From Onchidella celtica (Eukaryota; Mollusca; Gastropoda; Systellommatophora; Onchidiidae), in contig OZ007572.1 in the NCBI GenBank assembly GCA_963931925.1, forward strand, positions 22,988,730-23,052,729: a DNA stretch of 64,000 bases. Direction: 5' to 3'. Numbering within the stretch: the stretch's first letter is position 1; each line of letters opens with the position of its first letter. A model generated the notes under the pieces. That model had not been told where the DNA came from. It searched no databases and saw only the letters and a list, made by a program, of their open reading frames with translations. The translations under genes were made by a program, and so were the position numbers. Shown here piece after piece: positions 13,201 through 25,400 of this stretch.

Positions 13201-16200
13201 GATCACTTGAACTGAAACATTTCCAAATTTTCTTGTGCAAGTAATACTTTACACAGTGTCTTGAAATAGAACTTTGTGCAGCCAGCTTCTTCCTATTGCT
13301 GTACCATGATTATGTTACTGACAGAACATGCTCCACCCATGTCAATTGTTCATTTGTGTATCAAGTATTCAACATTCAACCATCTAGACAAGCCCCTCAT
13401 TTTGTGCTTGGACAATAAGTACACGACTGCAATTATCTGTAATTTACAGTAATGAACTTCATTTATTTTTCAAATAAATTGCTCTGACCCCAACTGTCAC
13501 ACTAGGATTTAAATAGGGGCGGATGTGCAGGGGAAAAGAATGATGGGGAGAGAGAATACAATGTATTATAGTAAATGTCATATCTGTGAATGTCTTGAAT
13601 TCTGTGAATGAAGACAATTCTTCAATTCGAATGGACCAACAATAAATAACTTCATGCCCTATCCAAAAATCTATCCACTCGTCAAAATCTGCACATCATC
13701 CCCACCCCTAATACCACCAGCAACAGCAAGAGATATATAATTTAAAAAGACAGTGATTCTACATAGCTTTTTCATTCACTTATAAATCCTCTGACGCACA
13801 CACTCATTGACACCCTTCAACCGGGTCTTACAGTAACTGCAGCCATCAAGTAGTCACATGCTCCATGTGATCCAGGTGAATCAGACCCATTGTCACTTGT
13901 ATGAAAAGTTAGGCTGGAACTGGATATTAGAACAAATGAAGCCAGCAAGTCCGCAATAGCCAAATGGAAAGTAGGAAATATCTGTGGATAAGACCATCAG
14001 AAACTGACAGTTGTAACATTAAGGTTGCTTGATTTGTGTGGTATTTAGTGGGCTCATACTTAAATTCCAAAACAGCTGCAGACAGAGACAAACTTTTGTT
14101 ATTTCACTTAAAAAACATGCTGTGTGGTCCACCAATAACTTCAAAATCCAAATTAAAGCTTTACTGGATGTGATGTTCATTTCCTTGATCAATATGTGTT
14201 TGAAAAGGGAGCAGATCTTATACTACAAACTTAAAGTATCAAATCTCGGAAAAGGAAGTGAAAAATCACAATATCCTGATTACCCACTTATAATAACCAC
14301 CCTATGTGCCTTAAATAATAATGTAAAATATTTGCAAAGTTTCAGTGCTGAGTGAATAGGACTTACTGAATGTTAACAAAAAGGTCAAATTTATACAAAC
14401 TTTTCATTCCAGATACATAATGTTATTCCTGACTGCACATCATGTAAAATTAAATTTACACACATTTAACAAGCTGGTGTTCCTCTTTCAAGTGAAAAAG
14501 CTACTGAAAGCATGCAAGGGCACATATTTCTTACAGTATGTGGTTAAATCAAGGAGATGTTGTTATGTTCTTAATGAGACAGCATTATTCTAGATTAGAA
14601 TTCCAAAAATAAAATTAAAAAAAAAAAAAACTTCTGTTTGACTAACACAACCATTCTATTTAATGGAGAAGACTATGATGTACATGTGAGAAAAGTTACT
14701 TCGCATCTTTCATTGCCTTTAATATCATAGTTAGTATATATATATCAAGTAGTATGTACACGTAACTTGGCCATTACCTCTGGGTAACAAATACGTCTGT
14801 GAAAAATTGAACATATCAACACAGACCCCGATCCTACCAAACTGAAAACAGAAAAACCAAATATGGAAAATTATAGGAAACAATACATAAAGTGAGTAGC
14901 AAGCCAGAGATCGAACCCAAAATCAAAATTTTTTTCAAATGGATCATAAATCTCTAAGTACTTGTATTTCTTCAATTGTATTTAATTTCCAATTGAAACA
15001 TTTCCAAATTTTCTTGTACAGGTAATACTTTACAGAGTGTCTTGAAATAGAACTTTGTGCAGCCAGCTTATTTTCTTGCGCAAGTAATACTTTACAGAGT
15101 GTCTTGAAATAGAACTTTGTGCAGCCAGCTTCTTCCTATTCCTGTACCATGATTATGTTACTGACAGATGTATCTTTTGGGTTTTATTTCTCACGCAGGG
15201 CTTCACTACATACAACTTTTTCTTTTTGCCCAATTATAGCCCTGCTGCGACCCCACAGTTTTTCTGTGGTTTTTATGATAAGTATTTGTATTAACTGCCT
15301 CCATAGGATTTTCAAGGAGGATATAATAATTAGTACAAAACAAATACAATTTCCATCAATTCTAAATTCTTGGTAACCATAACTGCAACACCCATCAAAT
15401 TTTGCACTACTAAAAATAAGCAGGAACATTAGTGAATATACACATCAATATGAATACACTTATTTTAGAATAGTACCTTATCATTTGATTTTTTTTTTTT
15501 TAATTTGAAAATTTAAGCATTTAATGTGCGTTCTATCTGATTTACCAACATATCCAAAAACCTAATAAAGAGCCATCTCATCTGTGAAAATTTCATGCCA
15601 CTACACCAACGGGTCATCACGGTATGAAAAGCACAAAATCACGTCATATTTTTTCTTTGCATCCAGATGACGTTTGAAATGAATGTTTGCTCAGGCATAC
15701 TTTCCTGCCCAAACTTCTAATAATTTAAATTCAACCTGGTAAAGTTACATAACAAAACAGCAGAACTATGATTGTGAATTACCTGGAAGATGCTGTCACC
15801 AAGCTAATAATAACCACAGGATCTGTCTGTTTAAAAAAAAACACCACACAAACAATTAGTAAAATCAAACACAGGGTGTATCTTTCATTTAGTTTCAAAG
15901 ATTATAAGCATGGTCATATCTTAAAGATTTTATTTGCACTTGAAGAAAAGTCATAAACTTAGGGAATAGCCGATACTGGACTCACTGCAATGTCTATGGT
16001 ACTGAAAAAGCAAATTTACCCATGTCCAAGCTTTGAGATCCTCAAAGTTAACTCTTTCTGTCCCAGGCAATTTAGCACCCGATGCCCAAGGGACACAACA
16101 CAGAGCGTAACTCTACTAAAGTGTACATTTTTGAATGGCAAAAACAAGAGCAAAACGTAGACAAAGTTCATGTTGTTATATGATGGGAAAAAGCAGAAGT

Positions 16201-16325
16201 TTTACGTTAAGTACAATTCAGTGTGATTTGATATATTTCTGCTGCTATGTTTAGCCTCAGGAAAGGGATGATGGGGAAAAAAAAAGGCGCAACATTCATG
16301 ATTCATTTCTGTACTCACCATCCAT
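4285..16325 (-). CDS. TMEM116: TMEM116-like seven-transmembrane (GPCR-like) protein, 14 exons
   Basis: Exons in coding order on the minus strand are 16325-16319 (start Met), 15822-15783, 14841-14778, 13981-13832, 13104-13000, 12165-12130, 11601-11550, 9477-9444 (tentative), 8063-8024, 7781-7707, 7078-7027, 5637-5545, 4836-4763 and 4422-4285 (stop TAG). All junctions are GT-AG and phases join, giving 319 aa. TM1 (VVIISLVTASSSLVGSG), TM2 (HLAIADLLASFVLI), TM3 (FFLTVTYALEAYFRF), a cysteine-bearing loop (CFPDFRFDDGDCW), TM5, a TM6 ending in CWLP and a TM7 ending GLLNSIVYGW are visible. The TM7 end resembles vertebrate TMEM116. The 34-nt exon at 9444-9477 is chosen by phase only and carries the weak TM4 region. 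TMEM116 is a poorly characterised membrane protein, so ligand and signalling cannot be stated. Another GPCR-like family remains possible. Confidence 0.7.
12771..12936. mobile_element. Short MITE-like inverted repeat element in a TMEM116 intron
   Basis: A 166-bp unit starts with CAGGGATGCCAAA and ends with its exact reverse complement TTTGGCATCCCTG. The interior is AT-rich and has no ORF. The CAGGG termini are hAT-like. The flanks (CTATATAT left, ATATAAGA right) share only ATAT, so an 8-bp target duplication is not preserved, or the superfamily is different. It lies between the exons at 13000-13104 and 12130-12165. Confidence 0.5.
13213..13324. repeat. Dispersed repeat, copy 1
   Basis: This roughly 112-bp segment, beginning near GAAACATTTCC and ending near TTACTGACAG, recurs at 14994-15167 with high identity. 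Both copies lie in introns of the TMEM116-like gene. No coding potential or transposon termini were recognised. Confidence 0.7.
14994..15167. repeat. Dispersed repeat, copy 2, with internal tandem duplication
   Basis: This matches 13213-13324, but the central part (AAGTAATACTTTACAGAGTG through GCAGCCAGCTT) is present twice in tandem, lengthening the copy by about 60 bp. Confidence 0.7.
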
Positions 16326-16587
16326 TGCTCAGCTGCTGATCATCGCAAAGCATCCAAATTTAATAATTTTGAATTATATTAGATCTACAGTAATCCATGA
16401 GTTTATGCCAAGTTTCACTGAGTTCTGAGCAATAGTTTGCTTTTCATTGAAGTTTATATGTACAAAGGAAGCAGTAGTCTGAATTCACATTAAAAAAACA
16501 TGAAAAAAAAAACAATACAAAGTCGCAATCAAAACACTGGGAGCTGAGAATGTGCTTTCTCAGATTGTAAAAAAATGGGCACGGAAG

Positions 16588-17183
16588 CAGTGTTGCCACG
16601 CCCGGAAGGACCTTTTCCCCTACTGCGCACGCACATTTCCCCCTACTTCCCCCTACGGTAGAACTGCTTCATTTTGGCACCTATGCCTAGTATTTTTGGC
16701 GTATGTTGTTAGGCCTACTTTGTATTGATTTAAATCTATAAATAGCGTGCAACCAAATTGAGGGTCAAACAACTATTTCAACACATCAGTCTGAATCTAG
16801 TATGTATTGTATTGCTCTTGTTGGTGTTCTTGTTATGAAGATTACAACCTTAGTTTTTTCATCTCATTAATCATATAAAAATGCCTAATTTAGACTAGGC
16901 CTAGGCCCAAACCGGCAAGTGGGACAGCACCTTCCTTGAATCCTTATAGAGTTGCCAGTTTTCATCAATAAAACAGGCCCAGTTTATGCGTGTGCATGTG
17001 ATAATTCTTATTTATTAAATAACAATTCACAAAATTCCCCTTGTTCGAAACTTCTCCTACATTTCACTAGTTTCCCCCTGTTTCCCCTACGTTTTCCTCG
17101 TTTTCCCCGTAGGTATCCCCTACCCCCTACAGAGTGCTGTTTTCCCCTACCGTAGGGGAATCCCCCTACATGTGGCAACACTG
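16588..17183. mobile_element. Non-autonomous hAT-type MITE, 596 bp, with 8-bp TSD
   Basis: The terminal inverted repeats are CAGTGTTGCCAC and GTGGCAACACTG. The flanking direct repeat CACGGAAG (16580-16587 and 17184-17191) is a perfect 8-bp target duplication, the size made by hAT transposases. Both ends carry multiple CCCCTA / TAGGGG hexamers (about 16618-16665 and 17040-17170), like the subterminal repeats of hAT elements. There is no transposase ORF, so mobilisation would have needed a transposase supplied in trans. It lies just upstream of the TMEM116-like start exon. Confidence 0.85.
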
Positions 17184-17191
17184 CACGGAAG

Positions 17192-19411
17192 TGGTCAGGA
17201 TTTTTCACCCACAAGAGGTGGAATTTCGAAAATGATGATTGACACATGACGCGTTGGTCGGACATCTAGGCGATCTGCGATCAACATACCATGCGTTGAT
17301 TGGGACAGAAAGAATTAATGAAAAAGCAAAGCACTGGTGGATGCAGTTGATATGTAACTTACATTATTTTTATGCATGTGATCCTATGGACATACATTCT
17401 CTGAAGTCAAAATTAAAACACATTTAATTTGAAAGAAATTTCCCAGATACACGGACGAGCTCATGTGGACAATGTCCACTTTGAAATCAAAGGCGAGTCT
17501 AAATTAAACGAACAAGGGTTCATGAAATCGACCATCATTTCCAAAATTTATTCAGCGACTCCTCAATCACCAACCAAAATATTTGAAAATAAAAAGGGGA
17601 GAGGGGGTGTTAACCCTCACCCTGCGCAGGGCGGCAAATGCCACCCATGTTTCGCAAGCACTCACGCCACAGGGGCGGCAAAAGTCGGCAAGGTCAAGCT
17701 AACCGCGCCACACGAAAGCTGTATTTTTACGCATCAGGTCACTGACCTTTTTGAGACGTAACCACCGTGTTATTGTTCACTGTATCTCTTCTAAATCAAA
17801 CGCATTATGACATGGACATGTTAACCAGTGAAACACTGGTCGGAATCACAAAGACTAAGCTTTCAAAGGCTCTCCCCACACTTTCAAAAGCTGTAACATC
17901 GACATGCGAACTGTTGCTCAACAAATTTGCAATATTATCTCATTTTCTCATAAGCTGACCACCATCTGGAGTTGTTTGTATCTGAGAACCAATCAGAGGC
18001 AAGCTCTGAAATAATCTTTGCCCCAAATGCCTACATTGGTTTATTACTATTAGTATGTGTCAATCAGGATGAAACCATTTGTGTAGGGCTTGGGAGGGTG
18101 TGGCTAGTTATCATGCTTCGTTCTCACGAAAACTACAGCTGTCAGTTTGGAATCATAAGTTAGATCATTGGTTAGAGACTGACAGACTAAAATTTTGCTG
18201 GTTAATTCATTATCAAGTATCAAGCGTGATAAGGCATAGCAGCGAATGTTTTCATACCGATCAATAAAAACCGAACCACGTGGACAGCGTATGTGGTCAT
18301 CGTATAGCGGCACCGGTCAGTGACCCCAGATAAGATTCTCCGTGAGTAAGGCCACTGACCGGGCAGCGGGCTTTACACAGGTAGCGCACAGGGTAAGCGT
18401 TAAAAGGTAGGACTTCTATTTGCACCACACGATAAACTTCAAGGATGTACGTGACTTTACGAGTGTCTGTGCATGGGAGGGTCACAAGGGCTCTGGCCAG
18501 TTTGCCCTCTAGATGGATGTTTATATTGTAACTGCGTGGGTTTGGCGATAAACATTCAGAACATACAAATTACAACACAAGTCTGGTTTCTACTATTAGC
18601 CTATAGTATTAAGGCTAAGTCAGCTTGAATGAAAAGCATTAGATATAGATCTAGATCTATCTAGATCTAGATCTCTAGTTGGGAGCAGACACTGTCACTA
18701 TACTGATGTCAAAAGGCCACTCAGATTACTCAGAACAGGAGAATTTACACAAGGAAGGGCAAAACAAAGAAGATGAGCAATACAGAACACTCGAGGCATA
18801 GTTCCAGATCTAGATCTAGATTAGATCTAGATCTAGATCTAGATCTCTACATCTACTTGAAATGGAGCGACCCCTTGGAAAAGTTTTTTCTGCCGCTTTG
18901 GAGTATCAAAATATGCAAAAGTGTCATTACCTGACTTGAACTGGTGCAATTCGACTGTGACCCAATTGATTCCATTTCTTCTGAAATAAACTTATTACAT
19001 GTTGTATGCAGGCCTACACTCGACCAAACTTCCAGGTTTATCGAGCTACGTTTTGTCCTCCCGTGATTTTCGAGTTCCGCAGTTTGGATGATCCTTATTT
19101 TTATTAAAGACATCACGTGAGTACTAGATCTTGATCTATTGTGTTTTTGTTTTTCTCAAATTAAAATATTAAAAAAATAATAATGATGATGACAAACGAT
19201 GGCTGTGTGTATGTGTATGCGTTTTTCATTAAAATGGTATTTTTTTTGTTGTTCTTCGGGACAACCACAGGCTGTAATATCTAAGAAGTTGAGGAAACAG
19301 GTATTTAAAATTATGAATAGCCTCCCCTGTTGCTAGTGGATACATTCCGTGTGTTGTGATTCAGGCAGCTCCTACATTGATGCTTCTCTGGTCATCGTGT
19401 TCTAAGTAACT
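17192..19411. other. Intergenic region between divergent TMEM116-like and PIERCE1 genes
   Basis: No recognisable gene was found. Open frames such as 17429-17761 (+) and 18853-19116 (-) have no known motif or splice context. The region contains AGATCT-type simple repeats at 18640-18672 and 18806-18847. An inverted repeat of CGGTCAGTG with CACTGACCG lies near 18314-18365. The 3' part should hold the PIERCE1 promoter and 5' UTR. Confidence 0.45.
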
Positions 19412-22400
19412 ATGGCAGAACAACAGGTAAAAATCACTCATTGAAAAATCTTAATGAAAATTAAGCCCTCATAGTTAAGCTCGCCAGATATCAAAGCTGT
19501 GAACCGATTCGTAGGAAACGGTGCCGTACATTAATTTTTATCACAAGCATCGGTGTATTACTATTGGATTGGAAAAATGCTCTAATCGAAGGCGTTATTG
19601 CAGCAAGAGAGCAAAGCACTGAGGAATCTGAAAGATGCTGACAAAGTAGAATATCCACAAAAAGACCATTCCCATCAGGAATAGAAGTCTGATATATAGA
19701 GTCACCCAAGGAGTAAACAGTTCTCTGTTCGGGGTACATAGTCAATATAGATTAAATGAATCTAAAAGAGCTAAACAAAACAAAAACAATCTCCACACTA
19801 ATCTCCATTTATGTATTTCATACTGTTAATATGCGACATTTTGCAGGTGTCCAGATTGGTAAGAGGAAGCAAGGAAATTGAATCACTAGGGCCTAGATCA
19901 TTAAGCTGTGTTTTCATGTGGGGGATATGGAAACGGTAGCAATCCATCAAGTCATCATCATCATTGCCTTTCTCACCCTGGATCAGGGTATAGGCCACCA
20001 ACAAACACTTTCCATCCCTCTCTATCATGGGCCAGCCTCTTTACATTATTCCAAGTCTTTCCGCTTCGTTGCACATCATTTTCTCTGGCTCTTCTCCACG
20101 TTCCGCGCGGCCTTCCTCTTGATCTCTTGCCCTGGGGATTCCAATCCAATACCTTCTTCGTGATGCTGTTTCCTGGCCTCCTGAGAGTGTGGCCGATCCA
20201 TCTCCATCGCCTCCTACCAATTTCCTCTCTGACTGGGCTCTGTCTTGTTCTTTTCCATACAATTTCATTGCTGACCTTGTCTGTCCATCTGATCTTAAGT
20301 AGCTTCCTCAAACATCTGTTGATGAAAACTTGGATTCTCTTTATGCAGGCCTGGGACGCATTCCAAGTCTCACATCCATACAACAGGACTGACTTCACGT
20401 TCGAGTTGAATATCCTCAGCTTTGTTTTTAGAGATATATCCTTGGTTCTCCAAATCTTGCTTAAGGACGTGAAAGCTGCCTGTGCCTTTCCAATTCGTGC
20501 TTTGACTTCTGCCTCTGTTCCTCCCTTATTGTTAATGATACTACCAAGATAGCAGAAGGACTCTACATCTTCCAGTGGTTGATCTCCTACTCTGACTTGT
20601 GCGCTTGGGGGTGCAACAATTTTTAGGACCTTCGACTTCGCAGGATGTATCCTCAATCCAATAGATTCTGAAATTTTGTTTAGAGCTGTAGTCTTTGCTT
20701 GCATATGGTCGTGTGTGTGCGACAATAGTGCCAAGTCATCTGCAAAATCTAGATCGTCCAGCTGTGTCCATGGGGTCCATTGTATGCCATTTCTTCCTCC
20801 ACTGGTGGTTTCTTTCATAAGCCAATCAATCACCAGGACAAACAGAAATGGGGACAGCAAACAACCCTGCCTAACACCAGTCTTGATATCAAAGCTGTCA
20901 GTAAGCTCGCCATCGTGTACGACTCTGCAACTTGTCCCCTCGTACATGCTCTTGATAAGGTTCACCATCTTCTCTGGGATTCCATAATGTCTCAATATTC
21001 TCCACAGTGTTTCTCTATCGATGCTATCAAAGGCCTTCTCGTAGTCAAGGAAGTTCACTATCAGTTGGGAGTTCCATTCTAGCGACTGCTCTACTATGAT
21101 TCTCAACGTGGCGATCTGGTCGGTGGTTGATCGATTACTCCTGAAACCAGCTTGCTCCTCACGAAGTTTTGGGTCTGTTGCATTCTGTATTCGCTTGAGA
21201 ATAATCCGGTTGAAAACCTTTCCTGGGATGGAGAGAAGTGTGATTCCTCTGTAGTTACTACAATTGCTGAGGTCCCCTTTTTTTGGAAGCTTCACGAGGT
21301 GTCCTTCCTTCCAGTCCTTTGGAAACTTGCCTCCGATCCAAATCCTCGAGAATAGTGAGTGCAGACCCTCTGCAGCCCCAGCAGCATCTGCCTTCAGCGC
21401 CTCTGGTGGGATCTGATCTGGTCCAGCTGCCTTGCCTCGATTTAACTGCTTTATGGCATCATTAATCTCTGCTTTAGTCGGAGGGTCGCAACTGATCGGT
21501 AAATCATTTCTTGCGGGTAGAATGTCAGGTGGGTTGCTTGGTGGAGGTCTGTTCAAGAGGCTGTTAAAATGTTCTATCCATCTTTTTGCCTGAGCTTCCT
21601 TTCCAAAAATAGCCTTCCTGTTGTAATCCTTGACAGGAACTTCAGGTTTTCCATATTTTCCAGCAAGAGTCTTTGTAGTCTGGTAGAGGATCCTCATGTG
21701 TCCTCCTGTTGCTGCCTTCTCTGCTTTCTCTGCTAACATTCCTATGAACTCCTCTTTGTCTTTTTTAATTGATTTTTTGACCTCTTTAGCTGATGCTCGG
21801 TACTCTTCCTGGTTACCAACTCTTGAGCTTCTTGTACGACTTGCATTTACCTGTTCTTTTAGGTCTCTTCTTATCCTTATCAAGTCCAGTGATTTTTGAC
21901 TGATCCATTCCTTGTGTTCCACTTTCTTTTCCCCAAGAACATCCTGACATGTCGATGTAAATACTCCTTTTACCTTAGCCCAGTGAGTCTCCAAATCTAC
22001 TGTCTCTTCGAGGTCAACAAGGGGTTTGAATCTATTCCTCAGTGTCAGCTGGAACTCTTCCTTCTTGTCTCCATCCAGAAGGCTCACTTGAAACTTTCTC
22101 CTCTTTGTTCCTGCTCTGGTACCTTGTTTCTTGAGGCGGAGTTTGAGTCTTGCCAGCAGCATGTGATGGTCAGATCCAACATCAGCTCCTCTCTGTACTA
22201 TGACATCCTCCAGTGAGCGTCTGAATCGTCGGGTGATGCAAAAGTGGTCAATCTGGTTTTCAGTTACTCCATCCGGTGAAATCCAAGTGGCCTTATGGAT
22301 CCTCTTGTGTGGGAATACTGAACCTCCAATCACATAGCTGTTAAATGCGCAGAAACTTGCAAACCGCTCTCCATTCTCATTCATTTGTCCCAAAGCATTG

Positions 22401-25400
22401 CACCCCATAATGTCCTCATACCCTGTATTGTCCTGTCCTATCTTGGCATTGGCGTCTCCCATTATAATGTTCACATCTTTTCTTGGCAATGTGTCAACTA
22501 TTTCCTGAAGCTGGTTGTAGAAATCGTCCTTGTCCTCATCGGTTGCTTCATTTGTTGGGGCGTATATCTGCACAATGTTCATGTTGATGTTCTTGTTCTT
22601 TGTAGTAAATGATGCCAATATAATTCTCCTTCCGTAGGGTTCCCATCCCCTCAGTGACCTCTGGGCGTGCTTGCTCAAGATGATCGCTACTCCTTCTGTA
22701 TGCTTTTTGTCCTCCCTTCCAGAATACAAAATCTTTTCCCCAGAATTAAGTTGTTTCAGTCCGGACTGTATCCAGCGGGTCTCGCTAACTCAAAGTATGT
22801 GCAGTCTGTATCGCCTCATCTCCATTGTAACCTGGGCACTCTTTCCTGCTTCATACATGGAGCGGACATTCCACGACGCAATCCGGAGTGACTTGTTTGA
22901 TGAAGGAGCAGTCAGGCCAGTGGAGTCCTTTCGGCTTTGTCCATTGTCCTTCATTGAATCTACAGGTGCAGATGCTCCCCCTTCTCCCAAGATAAAAGAC
23001 TGATTTAAAGTATTTGCTTGTGTTTCTGTAACTGGTTTATTTTTACAGGGTGGGTAGTTGGCCCACCGCCAACTGGCTCTTCTCGGGAGACCAGGACCTT
23101 TGCACCTTTAGTCGCCTCTTACGACACGCAGTATCACGTCAGATGTATTCTTTGCTGTCCCTCTTCTGCAAGAGGGCCCCGCATCTGCACGGGCGTCTAA
23201 TCCATCAAGTACTAAGTAGTAAAAAGAAAGAGTGGTTTCATATGCCGTTTCCATACACATGAAAACCCTGCTTTATATTGTAGTAAATAGAAGGGAAGAC
23301 TTAGGTTCTGAATGCATCTCATACCAGTGTTGCTAGATTGCACCTTTCAATGTAGGCGGCAGTTATAAATTGCCGAGCTGCACATTAACTATGAAAACAT
23401 TCCTATAGAGGACTAGCTCGCCAGGAGGGCTCTGCCCCTTGAGACTTCCCATGCATGGGAGCTCCTAAAGTTGCGCCCTCATGGGGACCACTATACCCTG
23501 CTATTTGGTATATTTTACTACTGTAGGAAAATCTGGGACGCATTCAGAAGTCCTCCCAAATGTAAATGAATGTTGAGCCTATCGTAGACCTAGATAATAC
23601 AGATTCCACTGGCATTTTGTTCTTTCTTGGCAGGCACTTGGACCTGGTGGAGTTCCAGTGGGTGCAAATACATCTGACTATTACCGCACCAAAGATTTAC
23701 CACAAAGATTTGAGCATCCAGGTAGGACATATTTCTTTTCCAAATATCAATGATATTCATAGGGCTGGACAGATTGCTGTACTGACAAATGATGATTTAT
23801 AGATCTACAGAACTTAAACTGAAAATAGAAATATGGTGGTCATTTTAAAGGAGGGTGGGCTGGCCCATCGTGGTCCTTTGCTCACAATAGAAGGACCATT
23901 CCTTTAAATCTTTGAACGTAAGGCTTTGCCTAGTTAAAAGTCGTTGTTAGCCTGTTACCTCTATAACCCAAAAAGTAGAAATAATGGTTAATGAACATGC
24001 CAAATATCAACATTGGGATTTGTGCTGTGGAGAAAACGGATATGGAGGGAATAGGGTAAATGAAAATAACAGGACAAGGTAGTAACATACAAAATTTTTT
24101 CATATTTTTTTTACTAGTCTCTAACAAGGCATGTACTTGGCTTGAACATTCCACATCTAATCATTGTCCTCTGTAAAACAGGATTTGTATTGAACTTTAA
24201 TTAAAATGTAACTGTTATTTCAAACAATAAAGTATTAATAAGCCCAGTTGCTATGTAATGTATGAAATGTCTTTTGCTCATGATTTTAAAACAATTAATG
24301 GTCCTTTAATCATGATGTATTATGTGCTCTACATCTCACTATCTCCTCAGATGTATTTAATGGCTATGGACAGAAACCACAACATCCAATGTATACCACA
24401 GAAGCTTCAAAGTATGGTGCCAAGGCGCCTTCTGTACACACTATGCCACTGTGTTTCTATGCCAAGTCTCAAAAATTCTCAGAGGTATTTGTAACAAATC
24501 CCAGACTGGGAGATGTACTTATTATGACAGGACAACAATCACGAACGAACAAGTATAACACTTAACAGAACAACCAAACAGACTCACACATTTATTATAT
24601 ATAAAAATAAGATATCTATGTTTTTACATACATTACATTAACTCAATTCAAATACCATTCAATGGTCAGTATTCCCAACATTCATTCTTCTCCGGGTCCA
24701 CAACCCGATAGTTACTTTCTAACTATGCTCTGGCCTCAGCCTCACATCCATATCTATATTACTTGCTGGCCTCTCTTATTGGCTCCTGCTCAACCTAATC
24801 TCCGTATCTCAATCTCCCCTCGATGTCTTAATAGCACATTAATATATCAATAGCACATTAGTATTTCAATAGCACATTAGTATCTCAATAGCACAGTAAC
24901 ATCTTAATAGCAACAAGGACAATAACAACGTCCCTGTCTGTCTGTGGCCAGACTGCCACGACTCATGTGCTCCCGCTGTCCTGCGCGACAGCTTCACTCA
25001 GGCAGGCCTGTGGGTAGCCTTCTGCCCAACCCCGGCACAAGTCCGCTCACCGCGGGTGGCTTCTCTGCCCGACCCCGGCACCTATAAGAATAACATTACA
25101 TTTCTATAACACCATACAATTACTATCCACTTCACCACTCATTACGAACTATCAAGCGTACACACAATAGTCCACCTTTCACTCACCACACCTCTTACGG
25201 TAACACACCTCTACCGTACCACACAGCACTCAGACTCGCTACGAATCCATGATCCGAACTTACATCTATCGCTCATTGCGCACATCTCTATACACAGTAA
25301 TCAATGACTTTCACATTCCTCACATATAACTTATTTACATCATGGTCATAGGAGAATATAGTACATCAATCATCATAATTATCAATCATAGTTCAACCTA

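Noticed and set aside
14029-14355. 108-codon plus-strand open frame
   Set aside because: It lies in an intron of the TMEM116-like gene on the opposite strand, with no recognisable domain and low-complexity composition.
17429-17761. 110-codon plus-strand frame
   Set aside because: No domain, no splice or promoter context, and atypical composition; not supported as a gene.
19329-19343. GTTGCTAGTGGATAC upstream of PIERCE1 as an RFX X-box for ciliary expression
   Set aside because: Half-site spacing and the second half differ from the consensus; one imperfect match in AT-rich DNA is not enough.
19908-20552. 214-codon plus-strand open frame
   Set aside because: It lies wholly opposite the LINE reverse-transcriptase frame and has no motif; it is an antisense shadow.
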